From assembly GCF_011603255.1 (NCBI RefSeq), contig NZ_JAANCM010000006.1:62001-126000 (forward strand): 64,000 nucleotides of DNA, in the 5' to 3' direction. The notes under the pieces were generated by a model. That model had not been told where the DNA came from. It saw only the letters and a program-made list of their open reading frames with translations, and did not search any database. Position 1 is the first letter of the stretch. Every line of letters starts with the position of its first letter. The stretch is from Ferranicluibacter rubi (GTDB lineage: Bacteria; Pseudomonadota; Alphaproteobacteria; Rhizobiales; Rhizobiaceae). This document shows, piece after piece, positions 17,000 through 24,815 of the stretch. The position numbers and the translations under genes were made by a program.

Positions 17000-17875
17000 T
17001 CACAAGTCCTTCTGAAGTCTGGGGTCGAGCATGTCCCGCAATCCGTCGCCCACCATCTGCAGCGACAGGACGGAAAGAATGATGGCAAAGCCGGGGAAGT
17101 AGGTCATCCAGCCGGCCTGCCCGATATACTGGCGCCCGGCGGCAATCATCGTGCCCCAGGTCGCGACATCGGGGCTGACGCCGAGCCCGAGGAACGACAG
17201 GCCGGCTTCGGCGAGCATGGCGCTGGCGAAGAGGAACGTTCCCTGTACCAGGATGGGCGACAGGAGATTGCGCAGCACGTGCCGCGTCATGATGTGGAAG
17301 GTGGAGATGCCGAGCGCTTGCGCCGCCTCGACATACGGCAGTTCGCGGATGACGAGCGTCGAGGCACGGACGATGCGGGCGAGCCGTGGCGCATACACAA
17401 TCGACAGCGCCACGATCACCGTCGTCAACGAGGGTCCGAGCGCCGCGACCAATGCGATCGCCAGCAGGATGTCCGGAAAGGCCATCATCGCATCGATCAG
17501 GCGAGCGATCGGCGTGTCCAGGCGCTGAAAGAACCCGGCGAGCAGCCCGAGCGTGACGCCGATGACCGCCGACAGAACCACGACGGCCGCGCCGACGAGA
17601 AGCGAAAGCCGTGCCGCATAGATCGTGCGGGAGAAGACGTCGCGGCCGAACTCGTCCGTGCCGAACCAGAACATCTCGCTCGGCGGCTTCAGCCGGTTGA
17701 CGATCGACAGCTTCGAGGGCGAATACGGCGCGATCCATGGTGCGAGCGCCGCCAGAAGGACGAAGAGAACGAGGATGCCAAGCCCGACGACGACCGTCTT
17801 GCGCCGCAGAAAGCGGCGGATGAACCTCGCAGCGTCGCTGGCAGGTGGCTTTGTCGTGAGAGATACATCTGTCAT
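17000..17875 (-). CDS. ABC transporter permease, DppC type
   Basis: 291 residues with about six membrane segments. The DppC landmark FWFGTDEFGRDVFSRTIYAARLSLLVG follows TM1. The EAA loop (YVEAAQALGISTFHIMTRHVLRNLL) and LSFLGLGVSPDVATWGTMI complete the pattern. The ATG at 17875 shares one base with the preceding permease stop (TGATG). It ends one base before the amidohydrolase start, so import and hydrolysis are in one transcript. The frame extends far upstream as shadow; the MTDVSL start is clear. Confidence 0.92.
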   Translation of the reverse strand: MTDVSLTTKPPASDAARFIRRFLRRKTVVVGLGILVLFVLLAALAPWIAPYSPSKLSIVNRLKPPSEMFWFGTDEFGRDVFSRTIYAARLSLLVGAAVVVLSAVIGVTLGLLAGFFQRLDTPIARLIDAMMAFPDILLAIALVAALGPSLTTVIVALSIVYAPRLARIVRASTLVIRELPYVEAAQALGISTFHIMTRHVLRNLLSPILVQGTFLFASAMLAEAGLSFLGLGVSPDVATWGTMIAAGRQYIGQAGWMTYFPGFAIILSVLSLQMVGDGLRDMLDPRLQKDL

Positions 17876-18816
17876 CAGTAGCGTACCCTCGGATCGATCA
17901 GCAGGTAAAGCATGTCGATGGCAAAGTTGATGAGGACGTAGAGTCCGGCGATCACCAGCAGCGCACCTTGGATAACCGGGTAGTCCCGCCGCAGCACGGC
18001 GGAGACGACGAGGCTTCCGACGCCGGGCAGGCCGAACACGGTTTCGGTGACGACCGCGCCGGAGATGAGAACCGCGGCGGTCAGGCCGATCACGGTGAGG
18101 ATCGGGATCAGCGCGTTCTTCAACGCATGCTTCAGCACGACCTTCCGCTCGATCAGGCCCTTTGCGCGCGCCGTGCGGATATAGTCGTCGCCAAGCACGT
18201 CGAGCATCGAGGCGCGCGTGAAGCGCAGGATCAGCGCCGAGGAAACGAGCCCAAGCGCAAAGGCCGGCAGAGTCAGGTGATACATGCGGTCGAGAAAGGT
18301 CGAGCCAGGCCCGCCATAGCCGGAAACGGGAAACATGTTCAGATTGACAGCGAAGACCTGCATCAGGATGAGGCCAAGCCAGAAGCTCGGAATACTCGCC
18401 GCCAGCATCGCGATGGTCGTTGCCGCCTGATCGACGAGGGACCCTCGCCGATAGGCGGCATAGATGCCGATCGGCAGCGCGATGACGCAGGCGATCGCCA
18501 GCGAAAACAGCGTCAGGAAGAATGTGGGCTCGGCGCGGTCGAGGAGGGCCGACGTCACGGGCATGTTGAGGAAGATCGACTGGCCGAGGTCCCCTTTGAT
18601 CATCTGCCCGAGATAGAAAACATATTGCACGAGAAGTGACTGGTCGAGGCCGAGCCGCGTGCGCAGATCGGCGATATCCTGTGCCGAGGCATCGGGCCCG
18701 AGCATCACCGCAGCCGGGTCTCCCGGCGTGACGCGGACGATGACGAACACGATGGTCACGACCAGGAACATGACGACGATCATGCCGGCCAGTCGCTGGA
18801 GGATGTAACGGATCAT
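17875..18816 (-). CDS. ABC transporter permease, DppB type
   Basis: 313 residues starting MIRYILQRLAGMIVVMFLVVTIVFVIVRVTPGDP, the standard DppB N-terminus with its VTPGDP motif. The periplasmic LRTRLGLDQSLLVQYVFYLGQM and cytoplasmic loop DYIRTARAKGLIERKVVLKHALKNALIP are family hallmarks. It pairs with the DppC-type subunit at 17000. It follows the binding-protein gene by 97 bp. The upstream part of the open frame (to 19008) lies inside the SBP gene and is not coding. Confidence 0.92.
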   Translation of the reverse strand: MIRYILQRLAGMIVVMFLVVTIVFVIVRVTPGDPAAVMLGPDASAQDIADLRTRLGLDQSLLVQYVFYLGQMIKGDLGQSIFLNMPVTSALLDRAEPTFFLTLFSLAIACVIALPIGIYAAYRRGSLVDQAATTIAMLAASIPSFWLGLILMQVFAVNLNMFPVSGYGGPGSTFLDRMYHLTLPAFALGLVSSALILRFTRASMLDVLGDDYIRTARAKGLIERKVVLKHALKNALIPILTVIGLTAAVLISGAVVTETVFGLPGVGSLVVSAVLRRDYPVIQGALLVIAGLYVLINFAIDMLYLLIDPRVRY

Positions 18817-18913
18817 GTCTTTGGCTCTCCGGTCCCACGAGGGACACAGGGGTGACGAACGCTTGCTGAGAGAACGCCCGCCCCGCGGCGGCGTCCGGGA
18901 TGCCGGTTCCGGA

Positions 18914-20443
18914 TTACTTCTTGATCGATGCGTTCCAGAAATACGGCCACGGAGCCGGCACGACGCCTTCGACCTTCGTGCTCTTGGCGGCGAGAGCGTT
19001 GAAGTCACCGATCTTCATGTAGGGAATCTCCGCGTACATGGCCTTTTGCACATCGGCCCACAAAGCGAGCCTCTTCGTCTCGTCGGCCTCTGCGGAAAAC
19101 GCCTCGACCGTCTGCTTGCGCAGCGGCGTGTCCCACCAGCCGGGCGAGCTCGGCGACAGGGATCCAATCAGCGCAGGCTCGGGAAGAAAAGGGCTGTGCG
19201 TGATGTAGATGTCCCAGAGGCCCTTGTCGGCCCGCCGCTGGGTGAGCGTCGCCCAGTCCACGACTTGCAGATCGACGGTGAACCCCGCGAGCTTCAGATA
19301 CTCGGCGGCAACCTGCGCCATCTTGTAGTGGAACTCGTACTGGCGGCTCGTCAGGATGCGGATCGGCTTGCCGTCATAGCCGGCGGCCTTGGCGGCTTCT
19401 GCCGATCCTTCGGGATCGGCAAGATTGTAATGGCCCTCGACCCCGGCATCCGTGTTCCAGACGAAGCTCTTGGGATAGATATCGCCGTCGAGCGCGTAGA
19501 AATCGGTGCTGCCGAAGGCGGCGGCCAGCATGTCTTCCATGCTCAAAGCCTGGCGGATGGCCTTGCGGATGGCGACGTCCTTGGCAACACCCTCTGCCGT
19601 GTTGAAAACGAAGACCGGATAGCCGAACGGCTTCAAGACAAGCGGTTCCGATGCCGTCGAGCCCTTCAGCCTGTCGAAGGATTCGACGGGAAGGCTGTCG
19701 ATATAGTCGTACTGGCCGGAGATCGCCGCCTCGACGCGCGTGTTTGCATCGGGAACCGGCACGAAGCGGATTTCATCCAGATACTGGTGACGCGCGCCGC
19801 CGTAGCCATCGGCCTCGCCGGACCGCGGCGTATAGCCGTCGAAGCGGGTGAGCTGGATGTACTGGTCGGCCTTGCGCTCCTTCAGCATATAGGGGCCCGT
19901 TCCGACGAAGTCCTTCATGGGCTCAGCCTGTTTCTCGCTCGGCAGGACGATCGCGGCGGAATTGTTGAAAGCGAGCAGCGAGACGAGCGGCGCGTAGGGT
20001 TGCTTCAACGTGATCGTTACCGTCAGCGGATCGGTGGCCGTGATCTTGTCCAGGAATGCGGCTGCCTGCTTGCCGCGCGAGGCAACCTTGACCCAGCGCT
20101 CGAGCGAAGCGACGACGTCGTCCGATGCCATGTCCGAGCCATCGTGGAACGTGATGCCGCTGCGCAACCTGATCGTATAGGTTTTGCCATCCGCGCTGAT
20201 CTCGGGCAGGCTCTCGGCCAGAAGCGGCGTCGGCTTCCAAGCCTTGTCGAACGTGTAGAGGGTCTCGAACATATGCTGGGAAACGATACCCACGAGATCG
20301 GCCGTGGAGGCCATGGGGTCGAGTGTCGGCGGCTCGCCGATCGTCGCGACATTGATGACGCCGCCCTTTTCCTGGGCCGCAACAAAGGATGGAATAGCGA
20401 CGAGCGCGCTTGCAAGGAAGAACGCAGTTTTCAGGCGCATCAT
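18914..20443 (-). CDS. Family-5 ABC solute-binding protein
   Basis: 509 residues. The signal peptide covers about 1-23 (MMRLKTAFFLASALVAIPSFVAAQ). Family motifs are GEPPTLDPMASTADLVG, LAESLPEISADGKTYTIRLR, GITFHDGSDMASDD and FVGTGPYMLKE. It is the first gene of a minus-strand operon SBP-permease-permease-amidohydrolase-RidA. The ligand is probably a peptide-like or N-acylated molecule, inferred from the hydrolase downstream. GGAGG lies about six bases before the ATG at 20443 (GGAGGACTTC), giving good start support. Confidence 0.9.
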   Translation of the reverse strand: MMRLKTAFFLASALVAIPSFVAAQEKGGVINVATIGEPPTLDPMASTADLVGIVSQHMFETLYTFDKAWKPTPLLAESLPEISADGKTYTIRLRSGITFHDGSDMASDDVVASLERWVKVASRGKQAAAFLDKITATDPLTVTITLKQPYAPLVSLLAFNNSAAIVLPSEKQAEPMKDFVGTGPYMLKERKADQYIQLTRFDGYTPRSGEADGYGGARHQYLDEIRFVPVPDANTRVEAAISGQYDYIDSLPVESFDRLKGSTASEPLVLKPFGYPVFVFNTAEGVAKDVAIRKAIRQALSMEDMLAAAFGSTDFYALDGDIYPKSFVWNTDAGVEGHYNLADPEGSAEAAKAAGYDGKPIRILTSRQYEFHYKMAQVAAEYLKLAGFTVDLQVVDWATLTQRRADKGLWDIYITHSPFLPEPALIGSLSPSSPGWWDTPLRKQTVEAFSAEADETKRLALWADVQKAMYAEIPYMKIGDFNALAAKSTKVEGVVPAPWPYFWNASIKK

Positions 20444-20790
20444 GAAGTCCTCCAGTTTTGTTCCATTATTATGTTATTACGACTTTTATAACAGAATAGC
20501 GGAGAAGGAGGTGCTGTCAATGGGCTAGAGCTTGCGGTGCCGTCGCGACCGAACCGGCTCACATCCCTGCCCGCCGCATGCTTGACGCCCGGCGTTTCCA
20601 TGGGTCACATAGCGACGGGATCTGCAGCCCAAACTGTACGAGATCGTTATGACGCAGGGACATCGAAACGACAGGCGACAGCGGATGACGATCCTCGGGG
20701 CGCCGGGCGCCGTGTCGCTCCTTTCCTGGATCCGTCGTCGTGCCGACGGTTCGGGCTATCCCAGGCGGTTTCAACAGGACGAGGTCTGAC
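20444..20790. promoter_or_regulatory. Divergent intergenic region, SBP operon / deaminase gene
   Basis: 347 bp without a credible gene. The AT-rich part at 20455-20515 next to the SBP start contains a dyad (listed separately) and probably the operon promoter. The remainder (20530-20790) has ordinary GC content, and I see no motif in it. Confidence 0.5.
20472..20493. promoter_or_regulatory. TGTTAT/ATAACA inverted repeat
   Basis: TGTTAT (20472-20477) and ATAACA (20488-20493) form a dyad with a 10-bp spacer, 29-50 bp upstream of the SBP start codon. It is a candidate operator for the cluster's IclR regulator. No matching dyad was found in the IclR/PLP-enzyme gap, so the assignment is weak. Confidence 0.35.
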
Positions 20791-22170
20791 ATGGGTGGCA
20801 CTCTCCTCAAAAACTGCGCGGCCGTCATCACCGACGAGGGCAAGGGCCCGATCGTGCGCCGCAATGTCGATCTCTTGACCGAGGGGCCGACGATCCGTGC
20901 CATCGGCGAACATCTCGAGGGGGAGGCTTTGCCTGAGGGCACGAGCGTGATGGATGCCGCCGGCTGGTTCGTCTATCCCGGCCTCGTCAACACGCATCAC
21001 CATTTCTTCCAGTGCTTCGTGCGCAACCGCGCCGATCTCGACTGGACGAAGCTCTCGGTGATCGAATGGCTCGACCGCATCTACCCTGTCTTCTCGCAGC
21101 TAAACGAAGCCTGCTTCTACCATTCCTCTGTTACCGCCATGGCGGAGCTGATCAAGCATGGCTGCACCACGGCCTTCGACCACCAGTATAATTTTCCCCG
21201 CCACGCCGGAAAGCGGCTGATCGACCGCCAGTTCGAGGCCGCGGATCTGTTGGGCATGCGGTTTCACGCCGGTCGCGGCGGCAACACCCTGCCGAAATCG
21301 GAGGGGTCGACGATCCCCGACGAAATGCTGGAAACGACGGACGAATTCATTTCCGATTGCGCCCGCCTGATCGACACCTATCACGATGCAGGGCCGTTCA
21401 GCATGCGCCAGGTCGTCGTCGCGCCCTGCCAGCCCGTCAACGCCTACCGCGAAACCTTCGTGGAATCGGTGGCGCTGGCACGCGACCGTGGCGTCATGCT
21501 GCACACGCATGTGGGCGAGGGCGAAAGCCCCGTGATGCAGGCGCGCCATGGCCTGCGCACCGTCGATTATCTGGAATCCATCGGCTTTTCCGGGCCGGAT
21601 ACGTTCTACGCCCATTGCTGGGAGCTGACCCATGACGAACTGCGGACGATGGCCGCAAGCGGCACCGGCGTCTCCCACTGCCCGGAACCCGTCTATCTCG
21701 TCGGCGCCGAGGTCACCGACATCCCCGCCATGGCGGCCTTCGGCCTGCGCATCGGGCTCGGCTGCGATGGTGCGGCCTCCAACGACAATTCCAACCTGAT
21801 GCATTGCCTGCACTCGGCCTACATGCTGCAGTGCCTCGCATCCTCCACCCGCGCGCACCCCGTGCCGCCGCCGGTGGATTTCCTGCGCTACGGCACGAGC
21901 GGCGGCGCGAGCCTGCTCGGGCGCAGCGATATCGGCCGCCTTGCGCCCGGAATGGCCGCAGACCTCTTCGCCATCGACACCCGCCGCATGGATTATGTCG
22001 GCACGCGGCACGATCCGCTGAGCCTCATTCCCCGCGTCGGCATCGGCATGGCGACGGATATGACTATGATCAACGGCCGGGTCGTGTGGGCGAACGGCGC
22101 ATTTCCCGGCCTCGACGAGGCAAAGCTTGCCGCGGACGCCGAGGCGGCCCTTGCAACCATCAATGTCTGA
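20791..22170 (+). CDS. Amidohydrolase, probable 8-oxoguanine deaminase (COG0402)
   Basis: 459 residues of the ATZ/TRZ-type amidohydrolases. The metal-site HxH is in VNTHHHFFQC (near residue 72), followed by HTHVGEGESP, FYAHCWELTHDEL and the conserved GLGCDGAASNDNSN. The overall pattern, with FDHQYNFP and WLDRIYPVF, fits the 8-oxoguanine deaminase/8-oxopurine group. These convert 8-oxoguanine to urate plus ammonia with one divalent metal. The ATG at 20791 follows GAGG by about seven bases. It is a single gene, convergent with the AhpD-like gene (57-bp gap). A related COG0402 deaminase acting on another purine or pterin cannot be excluded. Confidence 0.82.
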   Translation: MGGTLLKNCAAVITDEGKGPIVRRNVDLLTEGPTIRAIGEHLEGEALPEGTSVMDAAGWFVYPGLVNTHHHFFQCFVRNRADLDWTKLSVIEWLDRIYPVFSQLNEACFYHSSVTAMAELIKHGCTTAFDHQYNFPRHAGKRLIDRQFEAADLLGMRFHAGRGGNTLPKSEGSTIPDEMLETTDEFISDCARLIDTYHDAGPFSMRQVVVAPCQPVNAYRETFVESVALARDRGVMLHTHVGEGESPVMQARHGLRTVDYLESIGFSGPDTFYAHCWELTHDELRTMAASGTGVSHCPEPVYLVGAEVTDIPAMAAFGLRIGLGCDGAASNDNSNLMHCLHSAYMLQCLASSTRAHPVPPPVDFLRYGTSGGASLLGRSDIGRLAPGMAADLFAIDTRRMDYVGTRHDPLSLIPRVGIGMATDMTMINGRVVWANGAFPGLDEAKLAADAEAALATINV

Positions 22171-22227
22171 AGCTCGACGGCGTCGCTTCGCTCGGCGAAC
22201 CGTTCGAGTGGTAGGGGCGCGAGAAGA

Positions 22228-22638
22228 TCAGCCGGTCACGTCGAATTCGGGATCGACGGGAATGCCGAGCGCCGTGACGAGGCGGTTGGTTTCCGACGCC
22301 ATGCCGATCACGGCAAGGAGATCGCCATATTGCGCGTCCGTCAGGCCCTTGGCGCGCGCCGCTGCCGTATGGGAATGGATGCAATAGCTGCAACCGCTGG
22401 CGACCGAGACGGCGATATAGATGAGCTCCTTCGTCAGCGGATCGAGCGCCGACGGTGCGACCATCACCTCCTTCAGGCTGCTCCATGTCCGCTCCAGCGT
22501 TGCCGGCTCGTTGGCCAGGCCGCGCCAGAAATTGTTGATGAAATCCGAGCCGCGCACGGCGCGGATATCCGCAAACACCGCCTGCACCCGCGGCGCTGCT
22601 TCGGCCTCGGCATCCGTCAAAAGTCGTACCGTCGCCAT
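22228..22638 (-). CDS. AhpD/carboxymuconolactone decarboxylase-family protein
   Basis: 136 residues, all-alpha AhpD-like fold. The redox motif CSYCIHSH (about residues 83-90) is the CxxC plus His triad of alkylhydroperoxidase-type members. LTKELIYIAVSVASGCSYC is diagnostic. The ATG at 22638 has AGGAGG five bases upstream, a strong site. A terminator at 22701-22730 separates it from the large LacI operon. It probably acts as a small thiol peroxidase; its partner is unknown. Confidence 0.88.
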   Translation of the reverse strand: MATVRLLTDAEAEAAPRVQAVFADIRAVRGSDFINNFWRGLANEPATLERTWSSLKEVMVAPSALDPLTKELIYIAVSVASGCSYCIHSHTAAARAKGLTDAQYGDLLAVIGMASETNRLVTALGIPVDPEFDVTG

Positions 22639-22700
22639 GCCAACCTCCTGATGTAACCGTCGGGAAACGAAGTCGCCGCCCGCCTCGAGTGAAATTGCAT

Positions 22701-22730
22701 AAAAAAAGGGCCGCAGGGTGACCCACGGCC
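22701..22730 (-). terminator. Rho-independent terminator ending the LacI operon
   Basis: On the minus strand a GC-rich hairpin (GGCCGTGGG, loop, CCCTGCGGCC, one bulge; 22708-22730) is followed by seven T (22701-22707). It lies about 200 bp after the HbpS-like gene stop and 63 bp before the ahpD-like start, so it closes the long minus-strand operon. Confidence 0.8.
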
Positions 22731-22932
22731 TCAAGTCATGAAGGTTAAACCTCCAGAGGGGAACGGCTGGCTGCGATCGATCCGGGAGGGGAATGAGAGG
22801 GCAACCAACCAAGGTCAGAATGACCTGTAATACCAGCGGATTCAAAGACGGGAGACGCTGTCGGAACGGGTGGATGTGATATTTCCATCTAACCCGCGCC
22901 CCTTCGGCGCTATTTCGTTCCAGCCGGGATGC

Positions 22933-23412
22933 TCAGCTCCCTTGCGCCCGAAAGCGCTGGAGATGCTCGACCACGAAATCGTGGTCTTCGACATCGGGAA
23001 GGCCGCTGATCGTCGCCGTTCCGATGAGATTGCCGTCCGTCTGAAAGATCGGGACGGCACCGCCGAAGGCCGCAAAGAGATCGGGCGACAGGCCGTAGCG
23101 GTGGTGGAAGTCGTAGCCCTCCTCCTGCGCGAGAAGCCGCATGTAGAGAGAACTGTGGTGGAACCGCTCGACCACGCGCCGCTTGCGCTCCGCCCAGTGC
23201 CGGTTGTCCTCGGTAGCGTTCGCAAGGCGCGTGAAGAACACCGGTTCGCGCGCGATCGTGATCTCGATCGCCACGGCCAGGCGGCCGGCCATGGCCGATT
23301 GCCGCATCAGGCTGCCAAGCGTCCAGGCATCGTCGGTTGTGAACCGGGTGACGACCCCCTCGCGCTCGGCTAAAAGGAGGTCTGCGCATGTCCTGTTATC
23401 CGGCTGAGACAT
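22933..23412 (-). CDS. UPF0303/HbpS-like heme-binding-domain protein
   Basis: 159 residues resembling the UPF0303 (heme-degrading domain, DUF336/GlcG-like) family: AWTLGSLMRQSAMAGRLAVAIEI, WAERKRRVVERFHHSSLYMRLLAQEEG, and the C-terminal GGAVPIFQTDGNLIGTATISGLPDVEDHDFVVEHL. The function in this family is poorly defined; members occur in sugar/glycolate catabolic operons. I prefer the ATG at 23410-23412, since AAGG is nine bases upstream; an ATG at 23421 would place AAGG directly against it. It is the last gene before the terminator, 59 bp after the glycerate kinase. Confidence 0.8.
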   Translation of the reverse strand: MSQPDNRTCADLLLAEREGVVTRFTTDDAWTLGSLMRQSAMAGRLAVAIEITIAREPVFFTRLANATEDNRHWAERKRRVVERFHHSSLYMRLLAQEEGYDFHHRYGLSPDLFAAFGGAVPIFQTDGNLIGTATISGLPDVEDHDFVVEHLQRFRAQGS

Positions 23413-23471
23413 GAAGGGCATCCTTGAAGGGTTGAGATTGCGCGGTGTCCCGAGAAACGGGCGTTGCGAGC

Positions 23472-24737
23472 CTACATCAGCAGAAACGCCCTGAAGTCGT
23501 TGACATTCGTGCCGGTCGGGCCGGTCTCGAACAGGTCCCCCGCAAGCGCGAAGGCGGACCATGCGTCGTGTCGCGCGAGGTGGGCGCGCGGCTCCCCGCC
23601 CGCTGCCCGGATGCTGGACGCGGTTTTGCCGTCGCAGAAGGCGCCGGCATTGTCTTCGGAACCATCGATTCCGTCGGTATCGGCCGCAAGGGCGGTGATG
23701 CCGGTGGCCCCGTCGAGATCGATGGCGACGGCCAGCAGCAGTTCCGTGTTTCGCCCGCCTTTCTTTGCACCCTCGGGACCGATTGTGACGGTGGTTTCCC
23801 CGGCCGAGAGGAGAACCATCGGGCCTTGCCTCTCTCGATGGCATCCCTGAAATTCCATCGCCAGCGCCGCATGCATGCGCCCGATATCGCGTGCTTCTCC
23901 CTCGATCCTGTCGGAGAGGATCAACGGCGTTACGCCGGTCTCACCGCTCAGACGCGCGGCCGCCTGCAGCGAGACACGGGCGGAGGCGATGACATGCGCC
24001 GCGTGGCCGGCAAAGGCCGGATCGTCGGGGCGCGGGGTCTCCACTGTCGCGATATGATCAAGAATGTTTGAGGGAATGTTCATCCGGTAGTCCCGGATCG
24101 CCCGCAGTGCATCCTCGCGGCCGGCGGCATCGGGAATGGTCGGGCCGGAGGCGACGAAGGCCGGGTTGTCGCCGGGAACGTCGGAGACGACGAGGCTGAC
24201 GACACGGGCCGGAGAAGCAAGCGCGGCCAACCGCCCGCCTTTGATCATCGAGACGTGCTTGCGCACCACGTTCATCGCGGAAATCGGCGCGCCGGATGCG
24301 AGCAGCGCCTCGTTCAGGGCCATCTCGTCGGCAAGCGCAAAGCCCGGCGGCGGCGATGGCAGGAGGGCAGACCCGCCGCCCGAGATCAGCGCAATCACGA
24401 GATCGTCGGTCGTCAGCCCGCGTACCGCCTCCATCAGCGCGTTTCCGCCGACGATCCCCGCCTGGTCGGGAACCGGATGGGCGGCTTGCAGCACCCTTAT
24501 GCGGGCGCAGGCGGCAACCGGTCCGTAACGCGCGACGACCACGCCCTCCAGCGGACCATCCCACAGGCTTTCAAGCGCCTGTGCCATCTGGCTTGCCGCC
24601 TTGCCGGCGCCGATGACGACCGTGCGGCCTATCGGTCGCGCCGGCAGATGGGCGCGGATCGCCTCCAGCGGATCGGCCGCGCGAACGGCGGCGTGGAAGA
24701 GCGACGCGAGGAATGCGCGCGGGTTCTCGATGGGCAT
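23472..24737 (-). CDS. Glycerate 2-kinase (GckA/TtuD, MOFRL family)
   Basis: 421 residues. The N-terminal DUF4147 domain (VVIGAGKAASQMAQALE) leads to ISGGGSALLPSPPPG and VRKHVSMIKGGRLA. The C-terminal MOFRL domain (from about 290) has SAGETTVTIGPEGAKKGGRNTELLLA and AADTDGIDGSEDNAGAFCDG. Family members phosphorylate D-glycerate to 2-phosphoglycerate, feeding lower glycolysis; some annotations call them hydroxypyruvate reductase. The ATG at 24737 was chosen because the longer frame has no supporting RBS. Placed at the end of the catabolic operon, it implies that the route yields glycerate (for example from tartronate semialdehyde or hydroxypyruvate). Confidence 0.88.
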   Translation of the reverse strand: MPIENPRAFLASLFHAAVRAADPLEAIRAHLPARPIGRTVVIGAGKAASQMAQALESLWDGPLEGVVVARYGPVAACARIRVLQAAHPVPDQAGIVGGNALMEAVRGLTTDDLVIALISGGGSALLPSPPPGFALADEMALNEALLASGAPISAMNVVRKHVSMIKGGRLAALASPARVVSLVVSDVPGDNPAFVASGPTIPDAAGREDALRAIRDYRMNIPSNILDHIATVETPRPDDPAFAGHAAHVIASARVSLQAAARLSGETGVTPLILSDRIEGEARDIGRMHAALAMEFQGCHRERQGPMVLLSAGETTVTIGPEGAKKGGRNTELLLAVAIDLDGATGITALAADTDGIDGSEDNAGAFCDGKTASSIRAAGGEPRAHLARHDAWSAFALAGDLFETGPTGTNVNDFRAFLLM

Positions 24738-24815
24738 TAGCGTGGCACCTTCCTGGGCGTGACGACACCTTTTTGTGGCAAAGCCGACGGCAGAATGCAA
24801 AGCCGCATCATTGGC

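Noticed and set aside
17876-18847. N-terminal half of the long frame ending in the DppC permease
   Set aside because: It is the out-of-phase shadow of the DppB permease; the DppC protein begins at 17875.
22171-22227. Terminator between the deaminase and AhpD-like genes
   Set aside because: CTCGACGG can pair imperfectly with CCGTTCGAG, but there is a bulge, a long loop and no T-run.
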